Part shown: piece after piece, positions 15,569 through 22,351 of the stretch | Layout of the letters: every line of letters starts with the position of its first letter | Position numbering within the stretch: the stretch's first letter is position 1 | Origin: Candidatus Magasanikiibacteriota bacterium | Lineage (GTDB): Bacteria; Patescibacteriota; Patescibacteriia; Magasanikbacterales; UBA922 | Direction: 5' to 3' | DNA length: 27,277 nucleotides | NCBI GenBank assembly: GCA_012800155.1 | Contig: JAAZJX010000021.1 | Location: 1-27,277, forward strand | Notes under the pieces: model-generated | What the model was told of the DNA's origin: nothing | The model's database searches: none | The model's input: only the letters and a program-made list of their open reading frames with translations | Program-made: the position numbers and the translations under genes

Positions 15569-15799
15569 TTATGTGGAATGGGATCCGCATTTTGGACAGA
15601 AGTTGAAACCAACTTCTTTCACATCATAGTATGAAGTGAGGTGTTTGATTACTTTCAAAAACCACCACCATGGGCGGCAATATCTGCAACAAATTTTATA
15701 TTTATTGCAGCCCAACTCAAAACGCAGTTGTCTCCCACAGATGCCACAAAACTTGGCACCTCTAAAAAAGAACTCAGAACAGCAATCTCTATTTTTCAT
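15569..15799 (-). CDS. Orphan Cys-rich zinc-ribbon-like small protein
   Basis: A 76-residue protein with ten cysteines. KFCGICGRQL (C18, C21) and FNFCPKCGSH (C68, C71) are classic zinc-ribbon knuckles that could form one four-Cys site. C6, C7, C31, C37, C38 and C41 may form a second. A PWWWFLKV patch (43-50) is exposed-hydrophobic or nucleic-acid-binding in style. There is no signal peptide. The gene is well supported: a near-consensus promoter (TTGACA-17-TAAGAT), a leader hairpin, GGAGGG 6 nt before the ATG, and a strong hairpin after the stop. GC content is visibly higher than in flanking genes. I do not recognise a family. A DNA- or RNA-binding or metal-buffering role is possible but unproven. 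Confidence 0.7.
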   Translation of the reverse strand: MKNRDCCSEFFFRGAKFCGICGRQLRFELGCNKYKICCRYCRPWWWFLKVIKHLTSYYDVKEVGFNFCPKCGSHST

Positions 15800-15832
15800 A
15801 GTAACCCTCCAAAGTGTAATAATCCTTTAATT

Positions 15833-15852
15833 TTGTCGCCCTAATGCGACAA
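15833..15852 (-). promoter_or_regulatory. Palindrome at the transcription start of the zinc-ribbon gene
   Basis: TTGTCGC (15833-15839) and GCGACAA (15846-15852) are perfect inverted repeats around 6 nt. They overlap the predicted +1 (about 15849), so they could be an operator or a 5' stabilising stem. Confidence 0.55.
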
Positions 15853-15855
15853 TCT

Positions 15856-15884
15856 ATCTTAGCAAAAAGAAAAAATATTGTCAA
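15856..15884 (-). promoter_or_regulatory. Strong promoter of the zinc-ribbon gene
   Basis: On the minus strand TTGACA (15879-15884), 17 bp, TAAGAT (15856-15861), with TGC just before the -10. It has one of the two full-consensus -35 hexamers in the window (the other precedes rplJ). Confidence 0.8.
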
Positions 15885-15929
15885 GACCTAATTTTAATAA
15901 TAAAATATTATAATTTTTATTTTTTACTC

Positions 15930-15958
15930 TTGATTTGAATAAGAGAATAAGGTAAAAT
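15930..15958 (+). promoter_or_regulatory. dnaE promoter
   Basis: TTGATT (15930-15935), 17 bp, TAAAAT (15953-15958). Predicted start near 15965, leaving a very short leader of about 18 nt without an SD. Confidence 0.65.
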
Positions 15959-15982
15959 AGTTGAGTTAGAAATAATAGATTT

Positions 15983-18900
15983 ATGTCATTTACTCACCTT
16001 CATGTTCACTCTCATTATTCACTTTTAGATGGTTTAAATCAGATCAAACCTCTTGTTAAAGCTGTAAAAAATAAGGGATTCACAGCTGTAGCTTTGACAG
16101 ATTATGGTTCTATGTATGGGGCGATTGAGTTTTATCAAGCCTGTTTGGCTGAAGAAATAAAACCAATTATTGGTTTTGAAGCTTATGTTGCACCACGAAC
16201 ACGCTTTGATAAAGATCCGCAATTAGATAAAGAAGTTTACCATTTAGTTTTATTAGCAGAAAATTATGAAGGTTACAAGAATTTGATGAAGCTTTCTTCT
16301 TTGGGACATTTAGAAGGAAATTTTAATAATAAACCAAGAATAGACAAAGAGCTTTTACAAAAATATCATCAGGGAATTATTGCTCTATCTGGTTGTATAA
16401 AAGGGGAAATACCAAGTTTATTAAAATTTGATAATTTAGAAAAAGCTAAAAAAGTGGCTAAAGAATATAATAATATTTTTGGTCAGAATAATTTTTATTT
16501 AGAACTTCAAGATCATCCAGCTATTTCAGGTCAAATTGATGTGAATACAAAACTTATTCAATTAAGTAAAGATCTTAATATACCGTTGGTTGTAACGAGA
16601 GATGTTCATTATTTAGAACCAGAGGATTCTGAAGCTCAAGATATTTTAACATGTATTCGTGAAGGTTGGAAAGTGGGACAAAATAATCGAGAGGATTATC
16701 GTCAAGTAGATAGATCATTGAATACTGAGATTGATATTTTATCTCGCTTTCGTCATGTAGAAGAGGCAGTTCACAATACAGGTAAAATTGCTGATCGAGT
16801 TAATATAGAAATTCCTTTGAATAATTGGCATTTTGCGCCAGTAGAGTTACCTCCGGGTAAAAATGCTGATGAAACTTTGCGTGAGGAAGTTTATCAGCGA
16901 GTTTTAAATTTTTATCCAGAAATTACAGAAGAAATTAAAACAAGATTAGATTATGAGTTGAGTGTTATTGCTAAAAAAGGTTATTCACCATATTTTATTT
17001 GTGTGGCAGATTTTGTACATTATGCCAAAACTCATGGAATTGTAGAAACTACTAGAGGTTCTGCCGCTGGTTCGTTGGTATCTTATTGTATGGGAATTAC
17101 TACAGTAGATCCTTTGCGTTTTAAATTGCCATTTGAACGTTTTTTGAATCCTTTTCGTCCTTCTCCTCCAGATATTGATACGGATTTTGCTGATGATCGC
17201 AGAGAAGAAATGATTGCTTATGTTACAGAAAAATATGGTAAAGAAAAAGTAGCTCAAATTATTACTTTTGGAACTATGGCAGCAAGAGCTAGTGTGCGTG
17301 ATGTTGGTCGAGCTTTGGGTTATTCTTATAATTTCTGTGATCAAGTAGCTAAATTAATTCCTATGGGTTCACAGGGTTTTGCTATGACGATTGAACGAGC
17401 TTTGAAAGAAGAACCAGATTTGAAAAAACTTTATATAACCAATGAAGAAGTAAAGAAATTATTAGATTTAGCTCAAAAAGTAGAAGGTTGCGCTCGTCAT
17501 ACTTCTATTCATGCTGCTGGAGTAGTGATTTCTCCTACAGATTTAACTGATTTTACTCCAGTACAATATGAAGTTGGTGGAACACGCTTGACTACTCAAT
17601 ATGAAATGCATTCTGTAGAAACTGCTGGACTTTTGAAAAATGATTTTTTGGGTATTAGAAATCTTTCTATTTTAGGAAGAGCTGTAGAAATTGTAGAAAA
17701 AACAACCGGAGAAAAAATAGATATTTACAATTTGCCTCTTGACGATCAAGAAACTTTTGCAATGTTATCTCGAGGTGAAACATTGGGTACTTTTCAACTT
17801 GGTGGTTTTGGTATGATTCGTTGGTTAAAAGAATTAAAGCCTACTAATATTAATGATATTATGGCTATGGTAGCTCTTTATCGTCCTGGACCAATGGACG
17901 CTATTCCTGAGTATATTAGAAGAAAATATAATCCAGATTTAGTTACTTATTTAGATCCAAGATTAGAAAAGATTCTTGATGCTTCTTATGGTTTATTAGT
18001 TTATCAAGATGATGTTATGTTGACGGCAATTGAATTAGCTGGATATGATTGGATGGAAGCAGATAAATTTCGTAAAGCTATGGGAAAGAAAATTCCTGCA
18101 GAAATGGCTAAACAAAAAGAGAAATTTTATGATGGTTGTAAAAATTATGGCAAAGTTTCAAAAGATGTTATAGATAAGTTATGGATAGCTATTGAACCAT
18201 TTGCGGCTTATGGTTTTAATAAAGCTCATGCAGCTTCTTATGGAATTGTAGCTTATCAAACAGCATATATGAAAGCGCATTATCCAGTGCAATATATGAC
18301 TGCCGTTCTTCAAGCTGAAGCAAATGATACAGAAAAAGTTTCTGAAATTGTTCATGAATGTAAAAGAATAAATATTGAAGTTTTGTCACCTGATATAAAT
18401 GAAAGTTTTCGTAATTTTGCGATGGTTTCTAAACCAGGCGAACCGGGTAGAATTAGATTTGGTTTGTCCACTATCAAGAATGTTGGTGAACATATTTGTG
18501 AAGTTATTTATCAAGAGAGAAAAAAGCATGGTCAATACAAAAGTTTTGAAGATTTTTTAAAGAGAATTACTGATAAAGATCTAAATAAAAAATCTTTAGA
18601 AAGTTTAGCTAAATGTGGGGCTTTGGATTGTTTTGGTTATGATCGAAAATTAATTTTAGATAATATAGAAAATATTTTAAGTTTTATTCGTCAGCATCGA
18701 GAAAATAATATATCCAATCAAAATTCTTTATTTGCTGGGACTGATATAGTTTTAGATTCCAAGATAATATTACGAGGTGAGGCAGAAGCAACAATGGAGG
18801 AGAAATTAAAATGGGAAAAAGAACTTTTAGGTCTTTATGTTTCATCTCATCCATTTGCTTATTATCAAAAAGTTGCTCAAGATAAATTATTAAAAATTAG

Positions 18901-19468
18901 TGATTTAGAAGATTATGAAAGAGATAAGTGGGTAGTGATTGGTGGAGTAGTTGAAAAAGCTACTAAAAAAATTACTAGAAAAGGTTCAATTATGATGTTT
19001 GTTACTTTAGAAGATACAACTGGTTTTATAGAATTAATGGTTTTTCCTAAGACTTATGAACAAACTCATGATATTTGGCAAGAAGGAAATATTATTTGTG
19101 TACAAGGTAAAACTCCTAGAGAGCAGGGTGATAATAAAGTTTTTGTAGAAAAAGCAGAAGTTTTGAATAAAAATAATGCTCAGAATATTATTAACATGAT
19201 AACTGGAGGAGATAATTTTTCTTTTTTAGAAAATATAGAACAGAAAAATCAAATAAAATCAGTGGTGATTTATATTAATAAACAAGAATTAGAAAATAAA
19301 ACTGAAAAATTGAAACAAATTTTTATTGAAGCTCCGGGTGATTATCAAGTATTTTTGAAAGTAGGAATTAATACTATTAAAACTAATACTTTTATTGATG
19401 GTAAAGCTAGTGTGATTGATGTTTTGGAAGAATTAGTAGGCAAAGGAAATGTAGAAGTGTTTGATTAA
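15983..19468 (+). CDS. dnaE: DNA polymerase III alpha subunit (DnaE)
   Basis: Replicative polymerase of 1161 residues, close to E. coli length. Residues 1-280 form the PHP domain: HLHVHSHYSLLDG (5-17), E66, H87, C138 and D207/H209 retain metal-ligand positions known from active PHP domains, but the usual TDHG is TDYG (Y41). The palm has PDIDTD with catalytic D397 and D399, and KNDFLG with D554. Fingers and helix-hairpin-helix regions follow, with YRPGPMDAIPEY near 633 and GFNKAHAASYG near 744. An OB-fold lies near 978-1060 (WVVIGGVVEKATKK). It is monocistronic, with its own promoter and a bidirectional terminator. No SD is visible. Confidence 0.97.
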   Translation: MSFTHLHVHSHYSLLDGLNQIKPLVKAVKNKGFTAVALTDYGSMYGAIEFYQACLAEEIKPIIGFEAYVAPRTRFDKDPQLDKEVYHLVLLAENYEGYKNLMKLSSLGHLEGNFNNKPRIDKELLQKYHQGIIALSGCIKGEIPSLLKFDNLEKAKKVAKEYNNIFGQNNFYLELQDHPAISGQIDVNTKLIQLSKDLNIPLVVTRDVHYLEPEDSEAQDILTCIREGWKVGQNNREDYRQVDRSLNTEIDILSRFRHVEEAVHNTGKIADRVNIEIPLNNWHFAPVELPPGKNADETLREEVYQRVLNFYPEITEEIKTRLDYELSVIAKKGYSPYFICVADFVHYAKTHGIVETTRGSAAGSLVSYCMGITTVDPLRFKLPFERFLNPFRPSPPDIDTDFADDRREEMIAYVTEKYGKEKVAQIITFGTMAARASVRDVGRALGYSYNFCDQVAKLIPMGSQGFAMTIERALKEEPDLKKLYITNEEVKKLLDLAQKVEGCARHTSIHAAGVVISPTDLTDFTPVQYEVGGTRLTTQYEMHSVETAGLLKNDFLGIRNLSILGRAVEIVEKTTGEKIDIYNLPLDDQETFAMLSRGETLGTFQLGGFGMIRWLKELKPTNINDIMAMVALYRPGPMDAIPEYIRRKYNPDLVTYLDPRLEKILDASYGLLVYQDDVMLTAIELAGYDWMEADKFRKAMGKKIPAEMAKQKEKFYDGCKNYGKVSKDVIDKLWIAIEPFAAYGFNKAHAASYGIVAYQTAYMKAHYPVQYMTAVLQAEANDTEKVSEIVHECKRINIEVLSPDINESFRNFAMVSKPGEPGRIRFGLSTIKNVGEHICEVIYQERKKHGQYKSFEDFLKRITDKDLNKKSLESLAKCGALDCFGYDRKLILDNIENILSFIRQHRENNISNQNSLFAGTDIVLDSKIILRGEAEATMEEKLKWEKELLGLYVSSHPFAYYQKVAQDKLLKISDLEDYERDKWVVIGGVVEKATKKITRKGSIMMFVTLEDTTGFIELMVFPKTYEQTHDIWQEGNIICVQGKTPREQGDNKVFVEKAEVLNKNNAQNIINMITGGDNFSFLENIEQKNQIKSVVIYINKQELENKTEKLKQIFIEAPGDYQVFLKVGINTIKTNTFIDGKASVIDVLEELVGKGNVEVFD

Positions 19469-19490
19469 AAACAATAGACAAAATATAAAT

Positions 19491-19523
19491 AATAAAATAC
19501 AATCAAAATTGATTGTATTTTTT
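19491..19523. terminator. Bidirectional terminator, copy 2 of a 33-nt repeat
   Basis: Same 33-nt palindrome as at 7067-7099, again between convergent genes (dnaE plus, tsaD minus). T-runs flank it on both strands. Confidence 0.85.
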
Positions 19524-19553
19524 ATTTTATTCTAGGTGTGGGGAATTTTTTGT

Positions 19554-20654
19554 TTACTCTATTTCCCAATTTGGGTTGGCTTTAATATTTTGCCAACTAG
19601 TATATTCTTTTTTAAAAGCTTTATAATATCCTACAAGGGCAATCATGGTAGCATTATCCATAGCATATTTTAAAGAAGGAGAGAGAAACTTTAATTTAGG
19701 TGATAATTTGTTTATTTCTGCAGCTAAAGTTTGTCGAAGTTTTTTATTAGCACTAACTCCTCCTCCAAGAATAACAGTTTTTGGTTGGTATTTTTTTAGA
19801 GCTTTTAAAGTTTTTCCAACTAGAACATCAATAATTGCTTGTTCAAAACTAGCGCAAAAATCATGGATAGTTATGTTTTCTTGAGTGTTAGTTGGAAAAA
19901 CTTTTTGATTATTAAGATATTTTGACTTTGTTGTATTGGAAGTTATTTTGTTCAACATAATGAGTTTATTATCTTTTAACCAATATAGAGCTGAAGTTTT
20001 TAAACCAGCAAAACTAAAATCATAATTATTTTTATCTAACATTGGACGAGGAAAGTTTATAGCTTTATTATTACCAGTTTCAGCATATTGGGAAATTTTT
20101 GGACCACCAGGATATTCTAGATTTAATAATTTAGCAGTTTTATCAAAACATTCTCCAGCCGCATCATCAACTGTCGCTCCAATTTTTTTATACTGTCCTT
20201 TTGACTTAATCCAAATAAGTTCAGTATGTCCACCACTAGCAATAAGCGCTAAAGCAGGATATTGGATATTAGAAATTGAAAATTGTTCATGGGAAATTTC
20301 TACAGAGTGGATATGTCCTTCAATATGATTTACTGCAACCAATGGCACATTCCATAAATATGATAAACTTTTAGCTGCTTCTACTCCTACTAATAAACCA
20401 GTAATTAATCCTGGACCGCAAGTTACTGCGATAACATCTGGTTTATCTTGACCTTTCATTACTTCTTCAATTACTGGTAAAATTTTTTCTGCATGCATTC
20501 TACCAGCAATTTCTGGTACAACTCCACCATATTTTTTATGAATTTCAATTTGACTAGCAGTTTTTTCAGCTAATACAATAAAATCGTTTTTATTAACTTT
20601 TATCAAGGCGACAGAAGTATCGTCGCAAGATGATTCAATTCCTAAAATTTTCAT
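19554..20654 (-). CDS. tsaD: tRNA N6-adenosine threonylcarbamoyltransferase (TsaD)
   Basis: Transfers the threonylcarbamoyl group to A37 of ANN-decoding tRNAs, together with TsaB and TsaE. It has 366 residues, slightly longer than usual. ASKHA-fold motifs: MKILGIESSCDDTSVALI at 1-18, YGGVVPEIAGRMH at 42-54, metal ligands H110 and H114 in NHIEGH, ASGGHTEL at 139-146, and D333 in MDNATMIALVG. An insertion of about 25 Asn/Lys/Thr-rich residues (about 230-257) sits before the IHDFCASFEQAIIDVLV helix. It is convergent with dnaE and downstream of tRNA-Glu in the same direction. No SD is visible. tsaB and tsaE lie about 5-6 kb further right. Confidence 0.97.
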   Translation of the reverse strand: MKILGIESSCDDTSVALIKVNKNDFIVLAEKTASQIEIHKKYGGVVPEIAGRMHAEKILPVIEEVMKGQDKPDVIAVTCGPGLITGLLVGVEAAKSLSYLWNVPLVAVNHIEGHIHSVEISHEQFSISNIQYPALALIASGGHTELIWIKSKGQYKKIGATVDDAAGECFDKTAKLLNLEYPGGPKISQYAETGNNKAINFPRPMLDKNNYDFSFAGLKTSALYWLKDNKLIMLNKITSNTTKSKYLNNQKVFPTNTQENITIHDFCASFEQAIIDVLVGKTLKALKKYQPKTVILGGGVSANKKLRQTLAAEINKLSPKLKFLSPSLKYAMDNATMIALVGYYKAFKKEYTSWQNIKANPNWEIE

Positions 20655-20770
20655 ATAGTTTATTTCTACATTATTTTGATTGATTTGTCTAGATTATTAA
20701 ATTATTTTTTCGTACTGTGAAAATATATTTATTTTTTAAAATATAATTATATCATTTGTTTAGTTAAAAT

Positions 20771-20793
20771 AAAACCACTTAAATAATGGTTTT
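20771..20793. terminator. Weak bidirectional hairpin between tRNA-Glu and tsaD
   Basis: AAAACCA (20771-20777) pairs with TGGTTTT (20787-20793) around a 9-nt loop. There are short T-runs on both sides. It may back up termination of the tRNA transcript. Confidence 0.4.
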
Positions 20794-20834
20794 TAGTTGA
20801 GGCGGATAAAGAACCCTTAAGAAGTTTAAATAAA

Positions 20835-20858
20835 AAGAAAACTATTTCGTAGTTTCTT
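20835..20858 (-). terminator. Terminator of tRNA-Glu
   Basis: Read on the minus strand, AAGAAACTA pairs with TAGTTTTCTT (one bulge) around CGAAA, followed by TTTTTATTT. It begins 7 nt after the tRNA 3' end, so tsaD needs its own promoter or read-through. Confidence 0.6.
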
Positions 20859-20865
20859 AAATTAG

Positions 20866-20937
20866 TAGCGCTAAGGGGAATCGAACCCCTGTTCCCAGGA
20901 TGAAAACCTGGTGTCCTAACCACTAGACGATAGCGCC
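20866..20937 (-). tRNA. tRNA-Glu (anticodon UUC)
   Basis: A 72-nt cloverleaf on the minus strand. Acceptor GGCGCTA pairs with TAGCGCT (one G-T at the end). The anticodon arm is CCAGG-TTTTCAT-CCTGG, giving anticodon TTC. The T arm is AGGGG-TTCGATT-CCCCT. The discriminator base is A. CCA is not encoded. It has its own promoter about 40 nt upstream and a terminator just downstream. Confidence 0.97.
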
Positions 20938-20982
20938 GTATTATTTTTGTATTATTTGTTTTTTATAGTGAACAACGACAAA

Positions 20983-21011
20983 ATTATAATATAAATTAAG
21001 AAATAAGTCAA
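20983..21011 (-). promoter_or_regulatory. tRNA-Glu promoter
   Basis: On the minus strand TTGACT (21006-21011), 17 bp, TATAAT (20983-20988). Predicted start near 20976, about 39 nt before the mature tRNA 5' end. Confidence 0.8.
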
Positions 21012-21046
21012 CAATAAATGAAAATTTCTTCCACAGGTAAAATAAC

Positions 21047-21075
21047 TTGACATAAGAAAAAAAATTAGATAATAT
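21047..21075 (+). promoter_or_regulatory. rplJ-rplL promoter
   Basis: TTGACA (21047-21052), 17 bp, TAATAT (21070-21075). Predicted start near 21082, immediately before the first arm of the L10 leader. It is divergent from the tRNA-Glu promoter with about 35 bp between the -35 boxes. Confidence 0.8.
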
Positions 21076-21086
21076 GTAAGCATATT

Positions 21087-21207
21087 CCACAGACAGTAGT
21101 TTTCCGATTTTATCGGAATTAAATATACTACCTAGGATCACAAGCTATTTTTTAGCTTAAAAAAGGTCGACTCCAAACAAGTCTGTGGTTTAAAAGCCAC
21201 ATTTTTT
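21087..21207 (+). promoter_or_regulatory. L10-type ribosomal protein leader with overlapping terminator
   Basis: CCACAGAC (21087-21094) pairs with GTCTGTGG (21181-21188) to close a structured leader containing two hairpins (CCGATTTTATCGG, 21104-21116; AAGCTATTTTTTAGCTT, 21142-21158) and GTAG/CTAC pairing around the first. This matches the position and general form of the L10 leader that L10(L12)4 binds for autogenous control. A terminator-like hairpin, GTGGTT (21185-21190) with AGCCAC (21195-21200), followed by TTTTTT, uses the last 4 nt of the closing stem. The two structures therefore exclude each other, suggesting transcription attenuation. Confidence 0.7.
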
Positions 21208-21247
21208 ATTTATAAAAAAGAAATTTGGCTAATAAACCTCAAATATT

Positions 21248-21772
21248 ATGGCTAAAACTAGAATACAAAAAGAGGAAAGTATTAAGAATTTAGTAGAACA
21301 AATCAAACAATCTAAATCAGTAGTATTTGCTAATTTTCAAGGTTTAAAAGTATCAGAATCTGAAGAATTACGCGGTCAATGTCGTAAGCAAAATATTGGT
21401 TATGTTGCCAGTAAAAAAACTTTGCTTAAGAAAGCTTTGGCTGAAGTTGGTTTAGAAGTAGATACTAAAAATTTTGAAGGTGGTGTAGCTGCTGTTTTTG
21501 GTTTTGAAGATGAAGTTGCTCCAGCTCAATTGATTGCTGCATTTGCTAAAAAACATGATATTGTATCTATTTATGGCGGCATGTTAGAAGGAAATTTTAT
21601 TGATTCTAATAAAGTAAAAGAATTAGCAAAATTACCAAGCAAGCAACAGCTTTTGGGTCAATTAGTTGGCACTATCAATGCTCCAGTTTCTGGTTTCGTA
21701 AATGTCTTAGCTGGAAATTTGCGTGGATTAGTAACTGTTCTTAATGCTATTAAGGATAAAAATCCTGCTTAA
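21248..21772 (+). CDS. rplJ: Large ribosomal subunit protein L10
   Basis: Stalk base protein of 174 residues, normal length, that holds L7/L12 dimers on 23S rRNA. Motifs: SVVFANFQGLKVSESEELRGQCR near 24-46, ASKKTLLKKAL near 54-64, and the C-terminal helix (QLVGTINAPVSGFVNVLAGNL near 137-158) that binds L12. rplL follows after 42 nt. Expression is probably controlled by the upstream leader. No SD is visible. Confidence 0.97.
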   Translation: MAKTRIQKEESIKNLVEQIKQSKSVVFANFQGLKVSESEELRGQCRKQNIGYVASKKTLLKKALAEVGLEVDTKNFEGGVAAVFGFEDEVAPAQLIAAFAKKHDIVSIYGGMLEGNFIDSNKVKELAKLPSKQQLLGQLVGTINAPVSGFVNVLAGNLRGLVTVLNAIKDKNPA

Positions 21773-21814
21773 TTAATATTCTATATTGTTCAAAAGAACA
21801 TTAATAATGAAAAT

Positions 21815-22222
21815 ATGTCAGAAGAAAAAACAATTGTTGAAGTACCAGAGAAGTTCAAAGCTTTGGTAGAACAAATTGAAAAAATGTCTGTCTTAGACCT
21901 TTCTGAATTAGTAAAGGTTTTGGAAGATAAATTCGGTGTTTCTGCTGCTGCTCCAGCTATGATGATGGCTGCTGCTCCAGCTGGCGAAGCTGCTCCTGCT
22001 GTTGAAGAAAAGACTGAATTTACAGTTGAATTAACAGAAGCTGGTGCTAACAAGATTAGTGTTATCAAAGTAGTAAAAGAAATTACTGGTCTTGGTTTGG
22101 CTGATGCTAAAGCTGTTGTTGATGGCGCTCCCAAAGCTATTAAAGAAAATGTAAAGAAAGAAGAAGCTGAAGAAATTAAGAAGAAAATTGAAGAAGCTGG
22201 TGGTAAAGCTGAAATTAAATAA
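21815..22222 (+). CDS. rplL: Large ribosomal subunit protein L7/L12
   Basis: Acidic stalk protein of 135 residues that recruits translation factors. It has an N-terminal dimerisation domain (about 1-42, SVLDLSELVKVLEDKFGVS), an Ala/Pro/Met hinge (43-64), and the C-terminal domain with FTVELTEAGANKISVIKVVKEITGLGLADAK and VVDGAPKAIKENVKK. It is slightly longer than usual because of the hinge and N-terminus. It is the last gene before a strong terminator. Confidence 0.98.
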   Translation: MSEEKTIVEVPEKFKALVEQIEKMSVLDLSELVKVLEDKFGVSAAAPAMMMAAAPAGEAAPAVEEKTEFTVELTEAGANKISVIKVVKEITGLGLADAKAVVDGAPKAIKENVKKEEAEEIKKKIEEAGGKAEIK

Positions 22223-22258
22223 AATAAAATTTGCTTATTGGCAAATAAAAAATTTACA

Positions 22259-22289
22259 AAACACTCTCAGATTATTGAGAGTGTTTTTT
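22259..22289 (+). terminator. Terminator after rplL
   Basis: AAACACTCTCA (22259-22269), loop GATTAT, TGAGAGTGTTT (22276-22286), ending in six T (22284-22289). The 11-bp perfect stem is a strong intrinsic terminator. Confidence 0.92.
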
Positions 22290-22351
22290 ATAAAAATAAT
22301 TATTTATTATTTTTTATAATGAAGTATTAAAAAATATCTATTTAATTTATT

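Noticed and set aside
15636..15844. Plus-strand open frames across the zinc-ribbon gene
   Set aside because: They lack an SD and a promoter. The minus frame has both, plus paired CxxC knuckles.
20941..21141. 66-codon minus-strand frame upstream of tRNA-Glu
   Set aside because: It spans the tRNA promoter, the rplJ promoter and part of the L10 leader, all of which explain the sequence better.
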